DNA of 61,158 nucleotides from Oscillospiraceae bacterium (GCA_017539885.1 JAFYCC010000030.1:1-61158); one strand, 5' to 3'; numbered from the stretch's first letter, positions 25,159 to 34,300 are shown. Program-made: numbers and translations. Notes: generated by a model from the sequence alone, not told the origin.

Positions 25159-26519
25159 CCGCTTTCCTCCTCTGCCCCGCGTTTGACGAGCGCTTTCGTT
25201 TTCCATTTTCCGCTTGCATAGCGGATGCCGCCGATGATGAGTGCCGCCAGCCAGCTGATGGGCTGACTGACCCAGATGGCCATGCTGCCGACTCCCACAG
25301 CAGCCATGATATGCGCGGAGATGAGACGCGTAGCGAAACAGCCGACGGTGCAGACGGTGGACATCATGATGTCGCCGGATCCCTGCAGCGTTGCCGTGAT
25401 GGGCATGTAGCAGGCCATGAGCCAGACGAGGAAGGCGATTACGCGCATATACTCCGCGGACTGCCGCATCGCCTCGCCCTGTACGCCGAAGAGAGCGGCA
25501 AGCTGCGGCGCGAGGAGATACGCGATCGTTCCGAGCGCCAGGCAGATCACGACGCCGCATACGATGATGCCGCGCAGGCCGCGCTTCACGCGGTCGTATT
25601 TTCCTGCGCCGACGTTCTGCCCGGTGAAGGTTGCCATGCCGATGTTGAAGGACAGGCAGGGCATGAATATGATGGACATGATGCGTCCGCCGACGAAGAA
25701 AGCGGACATCGTCGCCGTTCCGAAAGTGTTAACGAGTCTCTGCATGAACACGTTGCCGAAGGAGATGATGCCCTGCTGGATCGTAGTGGGCACGCCCATC
25801 TTCAGGCCTGTACGGCACATCGCCGTGTCAAATACGAAGCTCTTGCGGTCGAGCCGCAGCAGTTCGTATTTTTTGAACATGTAGATGACGCTCACCGTGA
25901 CGCAGACGACCTGCGCGATGACCGTGGCCGCCGCGGCGCCCGCGATGCCCCAGTGGAACACGATGACGAACAGCAGGTCCAGCACAAGGTTCATCACGAC
26001 CGTCACGATCAGGAAATAGAGCGTGGCGCGGGAGTCGCCGATCGCGCGCAGGATGGCCGAGACGCAGTTATACATGTACTGGAACAGCAGGCCGAGCGCG
26101 TAGATGCGGAAATAGATCACGGCGAGATCGAGCACCTCGTCGACGGTAAGATTCATCAGGCTGCGCAGAAGCCAGCGTGCGCCGAAGAAGCCGAGCAGCG
26201 TCATCGCAACGCCGATGCCGAGCAACAGGATGAGGATCGTGGACTCCGCGCGGCGCAGCTTGTCGAGCTGCTTCGCGCCGAAGAGCTGCGCGATCAGGAT
26301 CGCCGACCCGTTGGACATGCCGACGGCGATGGCCAGAAAGACCATGGCGAGCTCCGCGCAGGAGCCGATGGCCGCGAGAGAAGCCTCGCTGACGAAGTTG
26401 CCGACGACGATACCGTCGGCCGTGTTGTACAGCTGCTGGAGCAGATTGCCCAGCAGGATCGGGATCGAGAAGAGCAGGATCTGCGTCCATTCCCTTCCCT
26501 GTGTGATATCTCTCTGCAT
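25155..26519 (-). CDS. MATE-family efflux transporter (second of tandem pair)
   Basis: A 454-residue, 12-segment membrane exporter. The opening ILLFSIPILLGNLLQQLYNT and ADGIVVGNFVSEASLAAIG is the DinF/NorM-type MATE pattern, repeated in the second half (PTTIQQGIISFGNVFMQRLVNTFG, GQNVGAGKYDRVKRGL). MATE proteins expel drugs or metabolites using Na+ or H+ gradients. Its ATG directly follows the stop of the other MATE gene (TAAATG), and its stop overlaps yfbR. The two copies are clear paralogues. Confidence 0.93.
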   Translation of the reverse strand: MQRDITQGREWTQILLFSIPILLGNLLQQLYNTADGIVVGNFVSEASLAAIGSCAELAMVFLAIAVGMSNGSAILIAQLFGAKQLDKLRRAESTILILLLGIGVAMTLLGFFGARWLLRSLMNLTVDEVLDLAVIYFRIYALGLLFQYMYNCVSAILRAIGDSRATLYFLIVTVVMNLVLDLLFVIVFHWGIAGAAAATVIAQVVCVTVSVIYMFKKYELLRLDRKSFVFDTAMCRTGLKMGVPTTIQQGIISFGNVFMQRLVNTFGTATMSAFFVGGRIMSIIFMPCLSFNIGMATFTGQNVGAGKYDRVKRGLRGIIVCGVVICLALGTIAYLLAPQLAALFGVQGEAMRQSAEYMRVIAFLVWLMACYMPITATLQGSGDIMMSTVCTVGCFATRLISAHIMAAVGVGSMAIWVSQPISWLAALIIGGIRYASGKWKTKALVKRGAEEESG

Positions 26520-27902
26520 TTAGGCTTCCGCAGCCTCCCCGCTCTCTCCTACCGGCTTAACGACGGCTTTGGTTTTCCACTTGCCGCGCAGGATGCGCGA
26601 ATATGTGACGGCAGAAGCGCAGATCCAGCCGATGGGCATCGTGACCCAGGCGGAGGCATAGCCGAAATCGAACACGTAAGCGAGCAGGTAAGCGCAGATC
26701 ACTCGGATGCCCAGCGTGGTGATGGAGGAGATCGTTGCCCAGATGGCGTCGCCCGAGCCCTGCAGCAGGCCGCAGGTGGGCTGATACAGCGCGAACAGCA
26801 CGAATGTGAAGCTCATGAAGTGCAGCATCTCGATGGCCTGCCGGGTCGCTTCGCTGCCCGTCTCCATACCGAACAGGCGCGTGAACATCGGTGCAAGTGT
26901 GTAGAGCAGCACGCACATGAAGACCTCTATGACCACACTCATGACAAGGGTCTGTCGAAGGCCCTTGGTAACGCGCTCGAACTTGCCCGCGCCAACGTTC
27001 TGTCCCGTAAAGGTGCTCACGCCGATATTCAGTGAGAAGACCGGGATAAAGGTGTAGCTTTCCACGCGGTGTCCGACAGCGAAGGCCGTCATCGTCGCAG
27101 CGCCGAAGGAGTTGATGAGGCGCTGCATGAAGATATTGCCGAAGGAAACGACCATCGACTGCACCGTTGCGGGGATGCCGAGCTTGAGCGACAGGCCGAA
27201 GACCTTCGGGTCAAAGACGAATTCCTCCCGCTTGAAGCGGAACATCGGATAGCGCTTGAGCATATACACGAGGCTCACGGCTGCGCAGACGACCTGCGAG
27301 ATGACCGTCGCCAGTGCGACGCCGAAGACGCCCCAGCCGAGTTTCAGCACGAAGGCCAGATCCAGGATGATGTTCAGCACCGCCGTCACACACAGGAAAT
27401 ACAGCGTCGACTTCGAATCGCCCAGCGCGCGCAGGATGGACGAGATCGCGTTATACAGGTACTGCACGATCAGCCCGAGCGCATAGATGCGGAAGTAGAC
27501 GATACCGAGCTCCTTGATATTCGCATCCGTCATACGGATGACCTTCTCCACAAGGAAGCGCGAAAAGACGGCTCCGAGGACGGACAGAACCGCGCCGATC
27601 GACACGAGCATGATCAGAATCGTGGAGACCGCGCGGCGCATTTCCGACATGCGGCCGGCACCATACATCTGCGCAACGATGATGCCGCCGCCGCCGCCCA
27701 TGCCCATGGAGATTGCCAACGCAAGGAAAGTCAGCGCGAAGACGCCGCCCACCGCCGCCAGAGCATCCTGGCTGACGTAATTGCCGACAACGATGCCGTC
27801 TACCGTGTTATAAAGCTGCTGAAGCAGATTGCCCAGCATCAGAGGAAGTGAGAAGAAAAAAATCTGCTTCCAGATTGTCCCTTCCGTCATTTTTTTCTGC
27901 AA
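26520..27902 (-). CDS. MATE-family efflux transporter (first of tandem pair)
   Basis: A 460-residue MATE exporter paralogous to the next gene. Landmarks are FFFSLPLMLGNLLQQLYNT, VDGIVVGNYVSQDALAAVGG, ATVQSMVVSFGNIFMQRLIN and GQNVGAGKFERVTKGLRQ. The start is uncertain: a TTG at 27902 lies 8 bases after AAAAGGGG, while an ATG four codons later (27890) has no ribosome site. A probable promoter (TATAAT at 27981-27976 on the reverse strand) serves the whole string. The substrate cannot be told from sequence. Confidence 0.92.
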   Translation of the reverse strand: MQKKMTEGTIWKQIFFFSLPLMLGNLLQQLYNTVDGIVVGNYVSQDALAAVGGVFALTFLALAISMGMGGGGGIIVAQMYGAGRMSEMRRAVSTILIMLVSIGAVLSVLGAVFSRFLVEKVIRMTDANIKELGIVYFRIYALGLIVQYLYNAISSILRALGDSKSTLYFLCVTAVLNIILDLAFVLKLGWGVFGVALATVISQVVCAAVSLVYMLKRYPMFRFKREEFVFDPKVFGLSLKLGIPATVQSMVVSFGNIFMQRLINSFGAATMTAFAVGHRVESYTFIPVFSLNIGVSTFTGQNVGAGKFERVTKGLRQTLVMSVVIEVFMCVLLYTLAPMFTRLFGMETGSEATRQAIEMLHFMSFTFVLFALYQPTCGLLQGSGDAIWATISSITTLGIRVICAYLLAYVFDFGYASAWVTMPIGWICASAVTYSRILRGKWKTKAVVKPVGESGEAAEA

Positions 27903-28100
27903 GGTCAAGACCCCTTTTCTGTCGGGCGCAGCGCGCATCAAATACTTACATGCTTCACAATTATTAATAGCAGAATTATAGCACAGCCCGCAGGTAAAAG
28001 TAAAGTGCGAACAGAGGCCGCGCACAAAAACCCCGGCGACTCCAGAGTGCAAAAAATAGCAGCGCGGTCAACTTTTTCTTCCAATCGACGTCATTTGTGA

Positions 28101-28106
28101 TATAAT
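28101..28106 (+). promoter_or_regulatory. -10 box of the HD-GYP gene
   Basis: TATAAT at 28101-28106, about 55 bases before the start. No convincing -35 box is seen, so activation may be needed. Confidence 0.45.
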
Positions 28107-28162
28107 AAATAAAATTTGAAATCGAACGGAGCTCTCGTCTGAAAAATATCGGGGTGTGAAAC

Positions 28163-29530
28163 ATGAGAAGCGGAAACAGAAAGATAAAAATCATTCTTTT
28201 TGCCGTCACGCTTGCGATTGCTCTGGCTTGCCTTGCGCTGAGCGTGGTCAAGACTGCGGTGTATAACCGCACGCTGCATCACGAGGTCTTTGCGGGAGAT
28301 CAGCTTTTCTCCGGCGCCGAAGCGGAGGCACGCGACGTAACTGTCGTCGGCATGGCCAGATCCAGCACCTGGACCAAAGTGTTCGATCTCAACGGCGAGG
28401 GCATCGTGGATCCCGACTATCAGGCCTATACCTATGATTTCACAGTCCGCAACAATACCCGGGACGAAGTTTCGGATTTCACGTTCAAGCTCACTTTCAG
28501 CAACAGCACCTATCTGTCGCAGGCCTGGAACGGTGCTCTGGAGATCCATCAGCTCGTCAACGGCGGGGAACTGATTGCCACGATTCCCGATCTTCGGGAT
28601 TATGACGCGAGCGATTATGCGCTTGAGTTCGTCACGGTGGACGGGGAATCGTTTGTTTCCATGGAGGCGGGAGATTACCTTGTGTATCATCCGAGTTCCA
28701 CCATGAACGCCCTGGAGATGCCCATCAAGCCGCAGGAGGGCACGACGCCCGGTATCATCCTGTATGTCGCCATCGGTGAGAGCATCGAGGATTCCGTTCT
28801 GGAACTCGATTACACCTTCCACCGCCTTTTGACGAGCGAGCCGCTGTTCTGGATCGCGCTGGCGCTTCTGGCGATCTGGGTGATTTCTCTGATAATCGTG
28901 TCGATTCTCTCCGCACAGATCCGCAAGTACACCGAGAGACATGAGCGGGACAACGAAATCATCAATGAGTCCATCGAGACCTTCACGGGCTTCATCGATG
29001 CGAAGGATCCCTACACAAACGGCCACTCCAAACGCGTGGCCACCTATACGCGGCTGATTGCGAAGGAATGCGGCGTTGAGGGAGAGGCCCTCGATCGCGT
29101 TTACTACGTTGCTCTTCTCCACGACTGCGGAAAAATCGGCGTACCTGACAACATTCTCGGCAAGCCCGGCAAACTGACCGCTGAGGAATTCGAGATCATC
29201 AAGTCCCACACGGTCCGCGGCGGTGAGATCCTCAGCCGCTTCAAGAGTCTGGAAGACGTGGACGAGGGCGCGCGCTATCACCACGAACGCTACGACGGAA
29301 AGGGGTATCCGGAAGGTCTTGCCGGTGAGGCGATTCCGCACATCGCGCGCATGATCTGCGTCGCGGACTCTTTCGACGCCATGAACACGAACCGCGTCTA
29401 TCGAAAAAAGCTCACGAAAGAGCACATCCTCAACGAGCTCGAATCGAACAAGGGCAAGCAGTTCGACCCGGTATTTGCGGAAGTCATGCTCAGTCTCCTG
29501 CGCAGCGGCAAGATCGCCATGGAGGACTGA
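28163..29530 (+). CDS. Membrane HD-GYP domain protein (putative c-di-GMP phosphodiesterase)
   Basis: A 455-residue signalling protein. An N-terminal membrane segment (IILFAVTLAIALACLALSVV) is followed by an extracytoplasmic domain of about 190 residues, a second membrane segment (FWIALALLAIWVISLIIVSIL) and a cytoplasmic HD-GYP domain. The domain shows DPYTNGHSKRVATYT, ALLHDCGKIGVPDNIL, HTVRGGEIL, YHHERYDGKGYPEGL and ICVADSFDAMNTNRVY, with the HD and GYP motifs intact. It probably degrades cyclic di-GMP in response to an external cue. No GGDEF protein is visible in the window. The gene stands alone. Confidence 0.92.
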   Translation: MRSGNRKIKIILFAVTLAIALACLALSVVKTAVYNRTLHHEVFAGDQLFSGAEAEARDVTVVGMARSSTWTKVFDLNGEGIVDPDYQAYTYDFTVRNNTRDEVSDFTFKLTFSNSTYLSQAWNGALEIHQLVNGGELIATIPDLRDYDASDYALEFVTVDGESFVSMEAGDYLVYHPSSTMNALEMPIKPQEGTTPGIILYVAIGESIEDSVLELDYTFHRLLTSEPLFWIALALLAIWVISLIIVSILSAQIRKYTERHERDNEIINESIETFTGFIDAKDPYTNGHSKRVATYTRLIAKECGVEGEALDRVYYVALLHDCGKIGVPDNILGKPGKLTAEEFEIIKSHTVRGGEILSRFKSLEDVDEGARYHHERYDGKGYPEGLAGEAIPHIARMICVADSFDAMNTNRVYRKKLTKEHILNELESNKGKQFDPVFAEVMLSLLRSGKIAMED

Positions 29531-29539
29531 ATCCTTCCC

Positions 29540-29593
29540 CTGAAAAGCACCTGTCCCCGGCCTTTTTTCTGGCCGGGGACAGGTGCTTTTCAG
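29540..29593. terminator. 23-bp perfect inverted repeat, bidirectional terminator
   Basis: Arms 29540-29562 and 29571-29593 pair without mismatch around TTTTTTCT. The outer ends AAAAGC/GCTTTT give T runs in both directions. It separates the convergent HD-GYP and punA genes. Confidence 0.8.
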
Positions 29594-29608
29594 TTCTGTG
29601 CATTTGTC

Positions 29609-30439
29609 TTACTGGATTTCGCCCATCGCCGAGATCACGTCGGTGACGAGCGCAGTGAAGCGCGCTGCGACGGCGTCGGCCGTCTGCTGCACTTCCTCGT
29701 GAGAGAGCGGCCTGTCGAGCATCCCGCTGGCCAGATTCGTGATGCAGGATACGCCTGCCGTGCGCAGTCCCATATGGCGGGCTGCGAGCGCCTCGCAGGC
29801 TGTGGACATGCCCACCGCATCTGCACCGAGCGCGCGGGCCATTCTGATCTCCGCGGGCGTCTCGTAGGCCGGACCGGGAAACTGCATATAGACGCCTTCT
29901 CTCAGCGGAACGCCGAGTTTTTTCGCCGAAGTCCGGATCAATCCGCAAAGCTCCCGGTCATAGACCGCGCTCATATCCGGGAATCGTGGTCCGAGCGTGT
30001 CCAGATTCGCCCCTCGCAGCGGCGAGGGCACAAAAGTTGAGATGTGGTCGGTGATCAGCATCAGATCTCCCGGCTGAAAATCGAAATTCACGCCGCCCGC
30101 CGCATTCGTGAGCAGCAGCGCCTTTGCGCCAAGCAGTCCCATCAGGCGGATCGGCAGCACCACGTCCGCCGGGTCGTATCCCTCATAGAGATGAACGCGC
30201 CCCTCCATGGCGACCACCGGCACGCCTTTCACACGCCCGAACACGAAGCGTCCGGTATGCCCTGCCACAGTAGATACAGGAAATCCATCCAGTTCTGCAT
30301 AGGGCACCGCGGCCTCCTGCTCGATCTGCGCCGCGTAGCCGCCGAGTCCGCTGCCGAGCACGAGCGCCACGCGCGGCGTAAAGTCTGTTCTTCGCCGCAG
30401 CTGATCGCGGCAGGACACCAGTTTTTCCATTGCAGTCAC
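29609..30439 (-). CDS. punA: Purine nucleoside phosphorylase
   Basis: A 276-residue enzyme of the trimeric PNP family, which splits guanosine and inosine with phosphate for purine salvage. Signature stretches are VALVLGSGLGGYA, STVAGHTGRFVFG, VVAMEGRVHLYEGYD, LLLTNAAGGVNFDFQPGDLM, FPGPAYETPAEIRM, GADAVGMSTACEALAA and GVSCITNLASG. The GTG at 30439 lies 9 bases after GGAGG and overlaps the SDR stop (GTGA); an ATG three codons later lacks a good site. No other salvage genes are adjacent. Confidence 0.95.
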   Translation of the reverse strand: MTAMEKLVSCRDQLRRRTDFTPRVALVLGSGLGGYAAQIEQEAAVPYAELDGFPVSTVAGHTGRFVFGRVKGVPVVAMEGRVHLYEGYDPADVVLPIRLMGLLGAKALLLTNAAGGVNFDFQPGDLMLITDHISTFVPSPLRGANLDTLGPRFPDMSAVYDRELCGLIRTSAKKLGVPLREGVYMQFPGPAYETPAEIRMARALGADAVGMSTACEALAARHMGLRTAGVSCITNLASGMLDRPLSHEEVQQTADAVAARFTALVTDVISAMGEIQ

Positions 30440-31140
30440 AGTCCAAACCCTCCATCCACGCCTATGATCTGTCCAGTAAGAAATGCGGCGCGCTCGGAAA
30501 CCAGAAAGGCTGCCGTCTCCGCTACGTCCTCCGGCGTTCCGAGCCGTCCGAGCGGCGTCGAGGCGGCCAGATCCGCTTTTTCCGCGGCGTCAAAGCGCGC
30601 GAGCATATCCGTTTCGATCACGCCTGGTGCGATGCAGTTGACGCGGATCCCGGACGGCCCGAGTTCTTTTGCCAGCGACTTTGTCAGGCCGATCACCGCC
30701 GCCTTGGAGGCGGAATAGGCCGCTTCGCAGCTCGCGCCGACAACGCCCCAGACGGAACTGACCGTCACGATGCTGCCCCTTTTGCGGTGCAGCATGCCCG
30801 GGATCGCCGCACGGCAGCAGCGGAACAGGCCCTCAACGTTGACGTCGAAAAGATCTTCCCATTCGGCATCCGTCATGTCCTGCAGCAGACCGTAATGCGC
30901 GACGCCCGCGCAGCAGACAAGGGCATCCACGCAGCCGGTGAAATCAAAAAGCGCATTCACCTGCGCTTCATCGCGCAGATCAGCGGCGAAATATTCCGCG
31001 CCGAGCGAGGCGGCCGCGTCGCGCAGGTCCCCGCTCTCCATCCGGCCCGACAGCACGACCCGCCAGCCGTCTCGCTGCAGCGCGGCGGCGCAGGCGCGGC
31101 CGATGCCACGGCTCGAACCCGTTACCAATGCACATCTCAA
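30436..31140 (-). CDS. Short-chain dehydrogenase/reductase (FabG-like)
   Basis: A 234-residue NAD(P)-dependent oxidoreductase. The Rossmann motif is ALVTGSSRGIGRA, the NNAG equivalent is CCAGVAH, and the catalytic triad appears as SIVTVSSVWG (Ser), AAYSASKAAV (Tyr, Lys). PGVIETDM and TGQIIGVDGGFGL close the fold. The TTG at 31140 follows GGGAGGG by 6 bases; an ATG five codons upstream has no ribosome site. It lies about 46 bases after the NRPS and overlaps punA, so it could modify the NRPS product or act in an unrelated keto-reduction. Confidence 0.92.
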   Translation of the reverse strand: MRCALVTGSSRGIGRACAAALQRDGWRVVLSGRMESGDLRDAAASLGAEYFAADLRDEAQVNALFDFTGCVDALVCCAGVAHYGLLQDMTDAEWEDLFDVNVEGLFRCCRAAIPGMLHRKRGSIVTVSSVWGVVGASCEAAYSASKAAVIGLTKSLAKELGPSGIRVNCIAPGVIETDMLARFDAAEKADLAASTPLGRLGTPEDVAETAAFLVSERAAFLTGQIIGVDGGFGL

Positions 31141-31186
31141 AGGGATCCCTCCCATACGTATTATGTAAACTATTTTTGGCTTGGGC

Positions 31187-34102
31187 TTACTCTTTCAGGA
31201 ATTTCCTGACGGAGTCCGTCAGCTCGCCCGCGACAATGGCGGCGGCAATACGTCTGTACTCCTCGCAGTATCTCTCCATCGTGGCCTTGTGATAACGGGT
31301 AGAGGTATAGTTCAGGCTCAGGTAAATGCCGTCCATATTGATGAAGAGCAGCGCCATCAGCCAGCCCATCGCGGGGCTTGTCTTCACGAGCGCGATTTCC
31401 TCGCCGGGGATCGTCCCGAGGCCCTTCAGATCCATCAGATCTCCCTCGTCGATGACACAGAACACGTCGTTGAGCGTCGCGGAGGAATTGCGCATGATAT
31501 AGGGGTAATCCCGGTAGGTCAGGCCCATACTCATCTGCTTTTTCACAGAGTCATATACGCTGCGCACGTCCGTCAGCTCGCCCAGCGCGAGGCCCATCGG
31601 GATCTCCTTGATGAGCAGCCCGATGGAGCGGTCCTTCTTCCGGCTGTCGCGGCCGTGATACACCCAGCCGAGCATCACGTTCTCCGCCTTTTCCATAGAG
31701 GCGAGCGTCAGCAGCGCCACGGTCTGCAGGAAGGCGTTGCGCCCGATCTCAGCCCTGGCAAGATACCGGTCGAGCGTCTCCGTTTCGATGCCGAGCGGCT
31801 GCATGAGCGTATCGATAGAACTGTCGCGCGATTCGATCTCCGGCGCAAGCATACACGTCCACGCTCTGTCTCCGTACAGGCCGTCGAAATAGTTCTGCGC
31901 CTCGGTGTAGTCCTCCGAAAGCGTCTGCTTGTACTGATCGCGCATGAAGAGATAGTACAGATCCTCCGGCAGCGTCTCGCCCGCATATGCCGCGGTCAGG
32001 TCTGAGGTAAGCACCTGCATGGATGTGCCGTCGCTTATGATATGGTGCATGTCGATGAAGAAGATGACGCTCTCCGCCGTCTCAAAGACGCGCACGCAGT
32101 ACATGGGCGCGTCCAGCAGCTTGAACGGCTGAACGAGCTGCTGGAGCAGGAGGCGGAGCCTGCTCTCCGTCACCCGCTCCACGGGCACGTCAAGCGGCAT
32201 CGACTCGTCATAGTGCTGTACCAGCTCGAAATCCTCGTTGTAACGGAGTACTGTTCGGAACACCGGATGCGCCTCGAGCACCTTCTTCACAGCCGCGGCA
32301 AGCCGCACGGCGTCTACGTCCTTCCGCGCATATTTCCAGCAGCGGGGCATGTTCCACATGGTCGTATAGGGCGCATACAGCTGATAATCGAACATATAGA
32401 GCTGAAAGTAGTTCAGCGGCTGGTCATGCTCGAGCGCGTTCCGGTTCCGGCGCGCCTCGTCCGCCCCGGAGGCGTCAGTCTCCGAGAGCAGCGCCGCTGC
32501 AAGAGCACGTGCCGTGCGGTACTTGTAGATCTGCGAGACCTCCACGCCGAGCTCCTCCAGCTCCATCGCCAGCTCCATGGAGCGCAGGGAGTCTCCGCCC
32601 ATCTCATAAAAGTCATCGTTGACGCCGACGCGCTCCAGCTCCAGCACCTTAGCGAAGGCGGCGCACAGGCGTTCCTCCGTTTCGTTCTCCGGCGCGGCGT
32701 AGTCTGTCCGGTAGGCATTCAGATCCGGAGCCTCCAGCGCCCGCCGGTTGAGCTTGCCGTTGGGCAGCATCGGGATCTCGTCGATCTTCACATAGTAGGC
32801 CGGGATCATGTAGTAGGGCAGCAGCTTCGCCAGTTCCTGACGCATATGCGCCGGATCGACCTCGATATCGTCTGTGTAATAGAGCGCGACAAAAGACTGC
32901 TTCTCCCCTACGAAGCCTTTTGCGCAGACCCAGGAGAAGTCCAGCACTTTTTTTGCTGCGGCCTCGATTTCTGCCGGCTCAATGCGGTTTCCGTTGATCT
33001 TGATCATGTCATCGTTGCGGCCCTGGAGGACGAGATCTCCGTTATCGTTTTTCACGACGATGTCGCCGCTGTGAAAGACGCCGCCGCGCCACGCTTCGGC
33101 GGTCTTCTCCGGCAGGTTCTTATAGCCGCGGACGAAGGGGTTTTCATAGCAGAGCTCACCCTGCTCTCCGTCCTGGACGTCGTTGCCGTTCTCGTCCAGA
33201 ACGCGCAGGACGCGCCCGCCCCGGTTCCGGCCGATGGGCGTCACGTCGTAGGCACGGTCCAGCTTGAACAGGCCCAGATCGCAGCCCGCCTCAGACATGT
33301 TGTAGCCGTTGTATATCGTCACGCCCTCGCGAAAAAGGTTCGCGCAGGGTTCTCCGCCCAAAACGATCCAGCGCATCTGCGGATTCATGGAGCGCAGGAC
33401 GCGGAAGCTGGAGGGCGTCATGAAGGTGCAGGTGACGCCCGCAGCGTCGTAGAGTTCGATGAGCGCTGGCGGGTTCTTCACATAGGAATAGGCCACGATG
33501 AACAGCGTAGCGCCGGAAAACAGCACGTTGTTGATATAGTCCTGCGCGGCAACGAAGTTCAGCGGCGCGTTCAGGGCAAGCACGTCGGACTCTCCGACCA
33601 GCCGGACGCCCTCCCAGTTTTTGAAGAAACAGGACTCCTCCAGATTGCCGAACTCGTGCAGCACGCCCTTGGGATTGCCCGTAGTGCCGGAGGTGTAGAC
33701 TGCGTAGGCCAGATCGTGCGGTGCGACCGTCTCCCTTCCGGGCAGATAGTCGTGCTCCAAAATCTCGGCCCAGTTGTCCCGGTCGATGACCAGCGCGCAT
33801 GCGCAGTCGTTCCTGATATACTCGATGCGCTCCGGGGCATAGGTGTCCTCGCAGACCACGAAGGCCGCGCCGGCGCGCCATACGCCGACCATGGCCACGG
33901 GAAACTGCGCGCCGCGCGGCAGGCATAGCATGACCGTATCCTCCCTGCCGATGCCGCGTTCCTTCAGATAGCCGTAGATGCGGCCGGAGAACTCATCAAG
34001 CTGGCCGTAGGTGATGCCCGGCTGCGCCGGATTGTCCCGCAGTGCGATTTTTTCCCGCAGCGTCCGGAAGTGCGAGTCAAGTTGTTTCAGCAATTCATTC
34101 AT
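31187..34102 (-). CDS. Single-module nonribosomal peptide synthetase, A-PCP-C
   Basis: A 971-residue NRPS. Adenylation domain about 10-455: A3 core YTSGTTGNPKG (136-146), A5-like NGYNMSEAG (265-273), A7 FHSGDIV, A8 GRNDDMIKINGNRIEPAEIE (361-380), A10 NGK with Lys450. Carrier domain about 470-540: YEMGGDSLRSMEL with Ser505 for phosphopantetheine. Condensation-type domain about 560-971: HHIISDG (686-692) has the catalytic HHxxxDG. No thioesterase, reductase or epimerase is present. By position the Asp235 equivalent appears to be Val or Ala (LNFVAAQDY), which would disfavour an ordinary alpha-amino acid; that reading is by eye. ATG 34102 follows AAAGGAG. Confidence 0.93.
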   Translation of the reverse strand: MNELLKQLDSHFRTLREKIALRDNPAQPGITYGQLDEFSGRIYGYLKERGIGREDTVMLCLPRGAQFPVAMVGVWRAGAAFVVCEDTYAPERIEYIRNDCACALVIDRDNWAEILEHDYLPGRETVAPHDLAYAVYTSGTTGNPKGVLHEFGNLEESCFFKNWEGVRLVGESDVLALNAPLNFVAAQDYINNVLFSGATLFIVAYSYVKNPPALIELYDAAGVTCTFMTPSSFRVLRSMNPQMRWIVLGGEPCANLFREGVTIYNGYNMSEAGCDLGLFKLDRAYDVTPIGRNRGGRVLRVLDENGNDVQDGEQGELCYENPFVRGYKNLPEKTAEAWRGGVFHSGDIVVKNDNGDLVLQGRNDDMIKINGNRIEPAEIEAAAKKVLDFSWVCAKGFVGEKQSFVALYYTDDIEVDPAHMRQELAKLLPYYMIPAYYVKIDEIPMLPNGKLNRRALEAPDLNAYRTDYAAPENETEERLCAAFAKVLELERVGVNDDFYEMGGDSLRSMELAMELEELGVEVSQIYKYRTARALAAALLSETDASGADEARRNRNALEHDQPLNYFQLYMFDYQLYAPYTTMWNMPRCWKYARKDVDAVRLAAAVKKVLEAHPVFRTVLRYNEDFELVQHYDESMPLDVPVERVTESRLRLLLQQLVQPFKLLDAPMYCVRVFETAESVIFFIDMHHIISDGTSMQVLTSDLTAAYAGETLPEDLYYLFMRDQYKQTLSEDYTEAQNYFDGLYGDRAWTCMLAPEIESRDSSIDTLMQPLGIETETLDRYLARAEIGRNAFLQTVALLTLASMEKAENVMLGWVYHGRDSRKKDRSIGLLIKEIPMGLALGELTDVRSVYDSVKKQMSMGLTYRDYPYIMRNSSATLNDVFCVIDEGDLMDLKGLGTIPGEEIALVKTSPAMGWLMALLFINMDGIYLSLNYTSTRYHKATMERYCEEYRRIAAAIVAGELTDSVRKFLKE

Positions 34103-34239
34103 TTTTTTGCTCCTTTCGTTGCAGAACCGCGAACCCGCAGGCCTATCGCCGCCGAACGCAGCCCAGGGACAGATCAAAGCTCTTCTAGAGGATCTCCGCA
34201 GGCCGTCCGGCGATCCTCGTCGCATTCAGTGTATCATAT

Positions 34240-34259
34240 CTGATGCATTTGTACATCAG
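34240..34259. promoter_or_regulatory. Inverted repeat in the NRPS/PASTA intergenic region
   Basis: CTGATG (34240-34245) and CATCAG (34254-34259). It overlaps the probable NRPS promoter (reverse-strand TGTACA, 16 bp, TACACT) and could be an operator. Confidence 0.4.
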
Positions 34260-34271
34260 TATTTCAATAAA

Positions 34272-34300
34272 TTGACTTTGTTTCGCGAAACGGTTAAACT
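34272..34300 (+). promoter_or_regulatory. Promoter of the PASTA gene with a palindrome in the spacer
   Basis: TTGACT (34272-34277), 17-bp spacer, TAAACT (34295-34300). The spacer holds the 12-bp palindrome GTTTCGCGAAAC (34280-34291). Confidence 0.6.

Noticed and set aside
25311..27035. Open frame of 574 codons antisense to both MATE genes
   Set aside because: Extremely rich in charged residues (His, Asp, Arg, Glu), the antisense image of membrane segments.
32042..33928. Open frame of 628 codons antisense to the NRPS
   Set aside because: Shadow of the GC-rich NRPS gene; the NRPS motifs fix the true strand.
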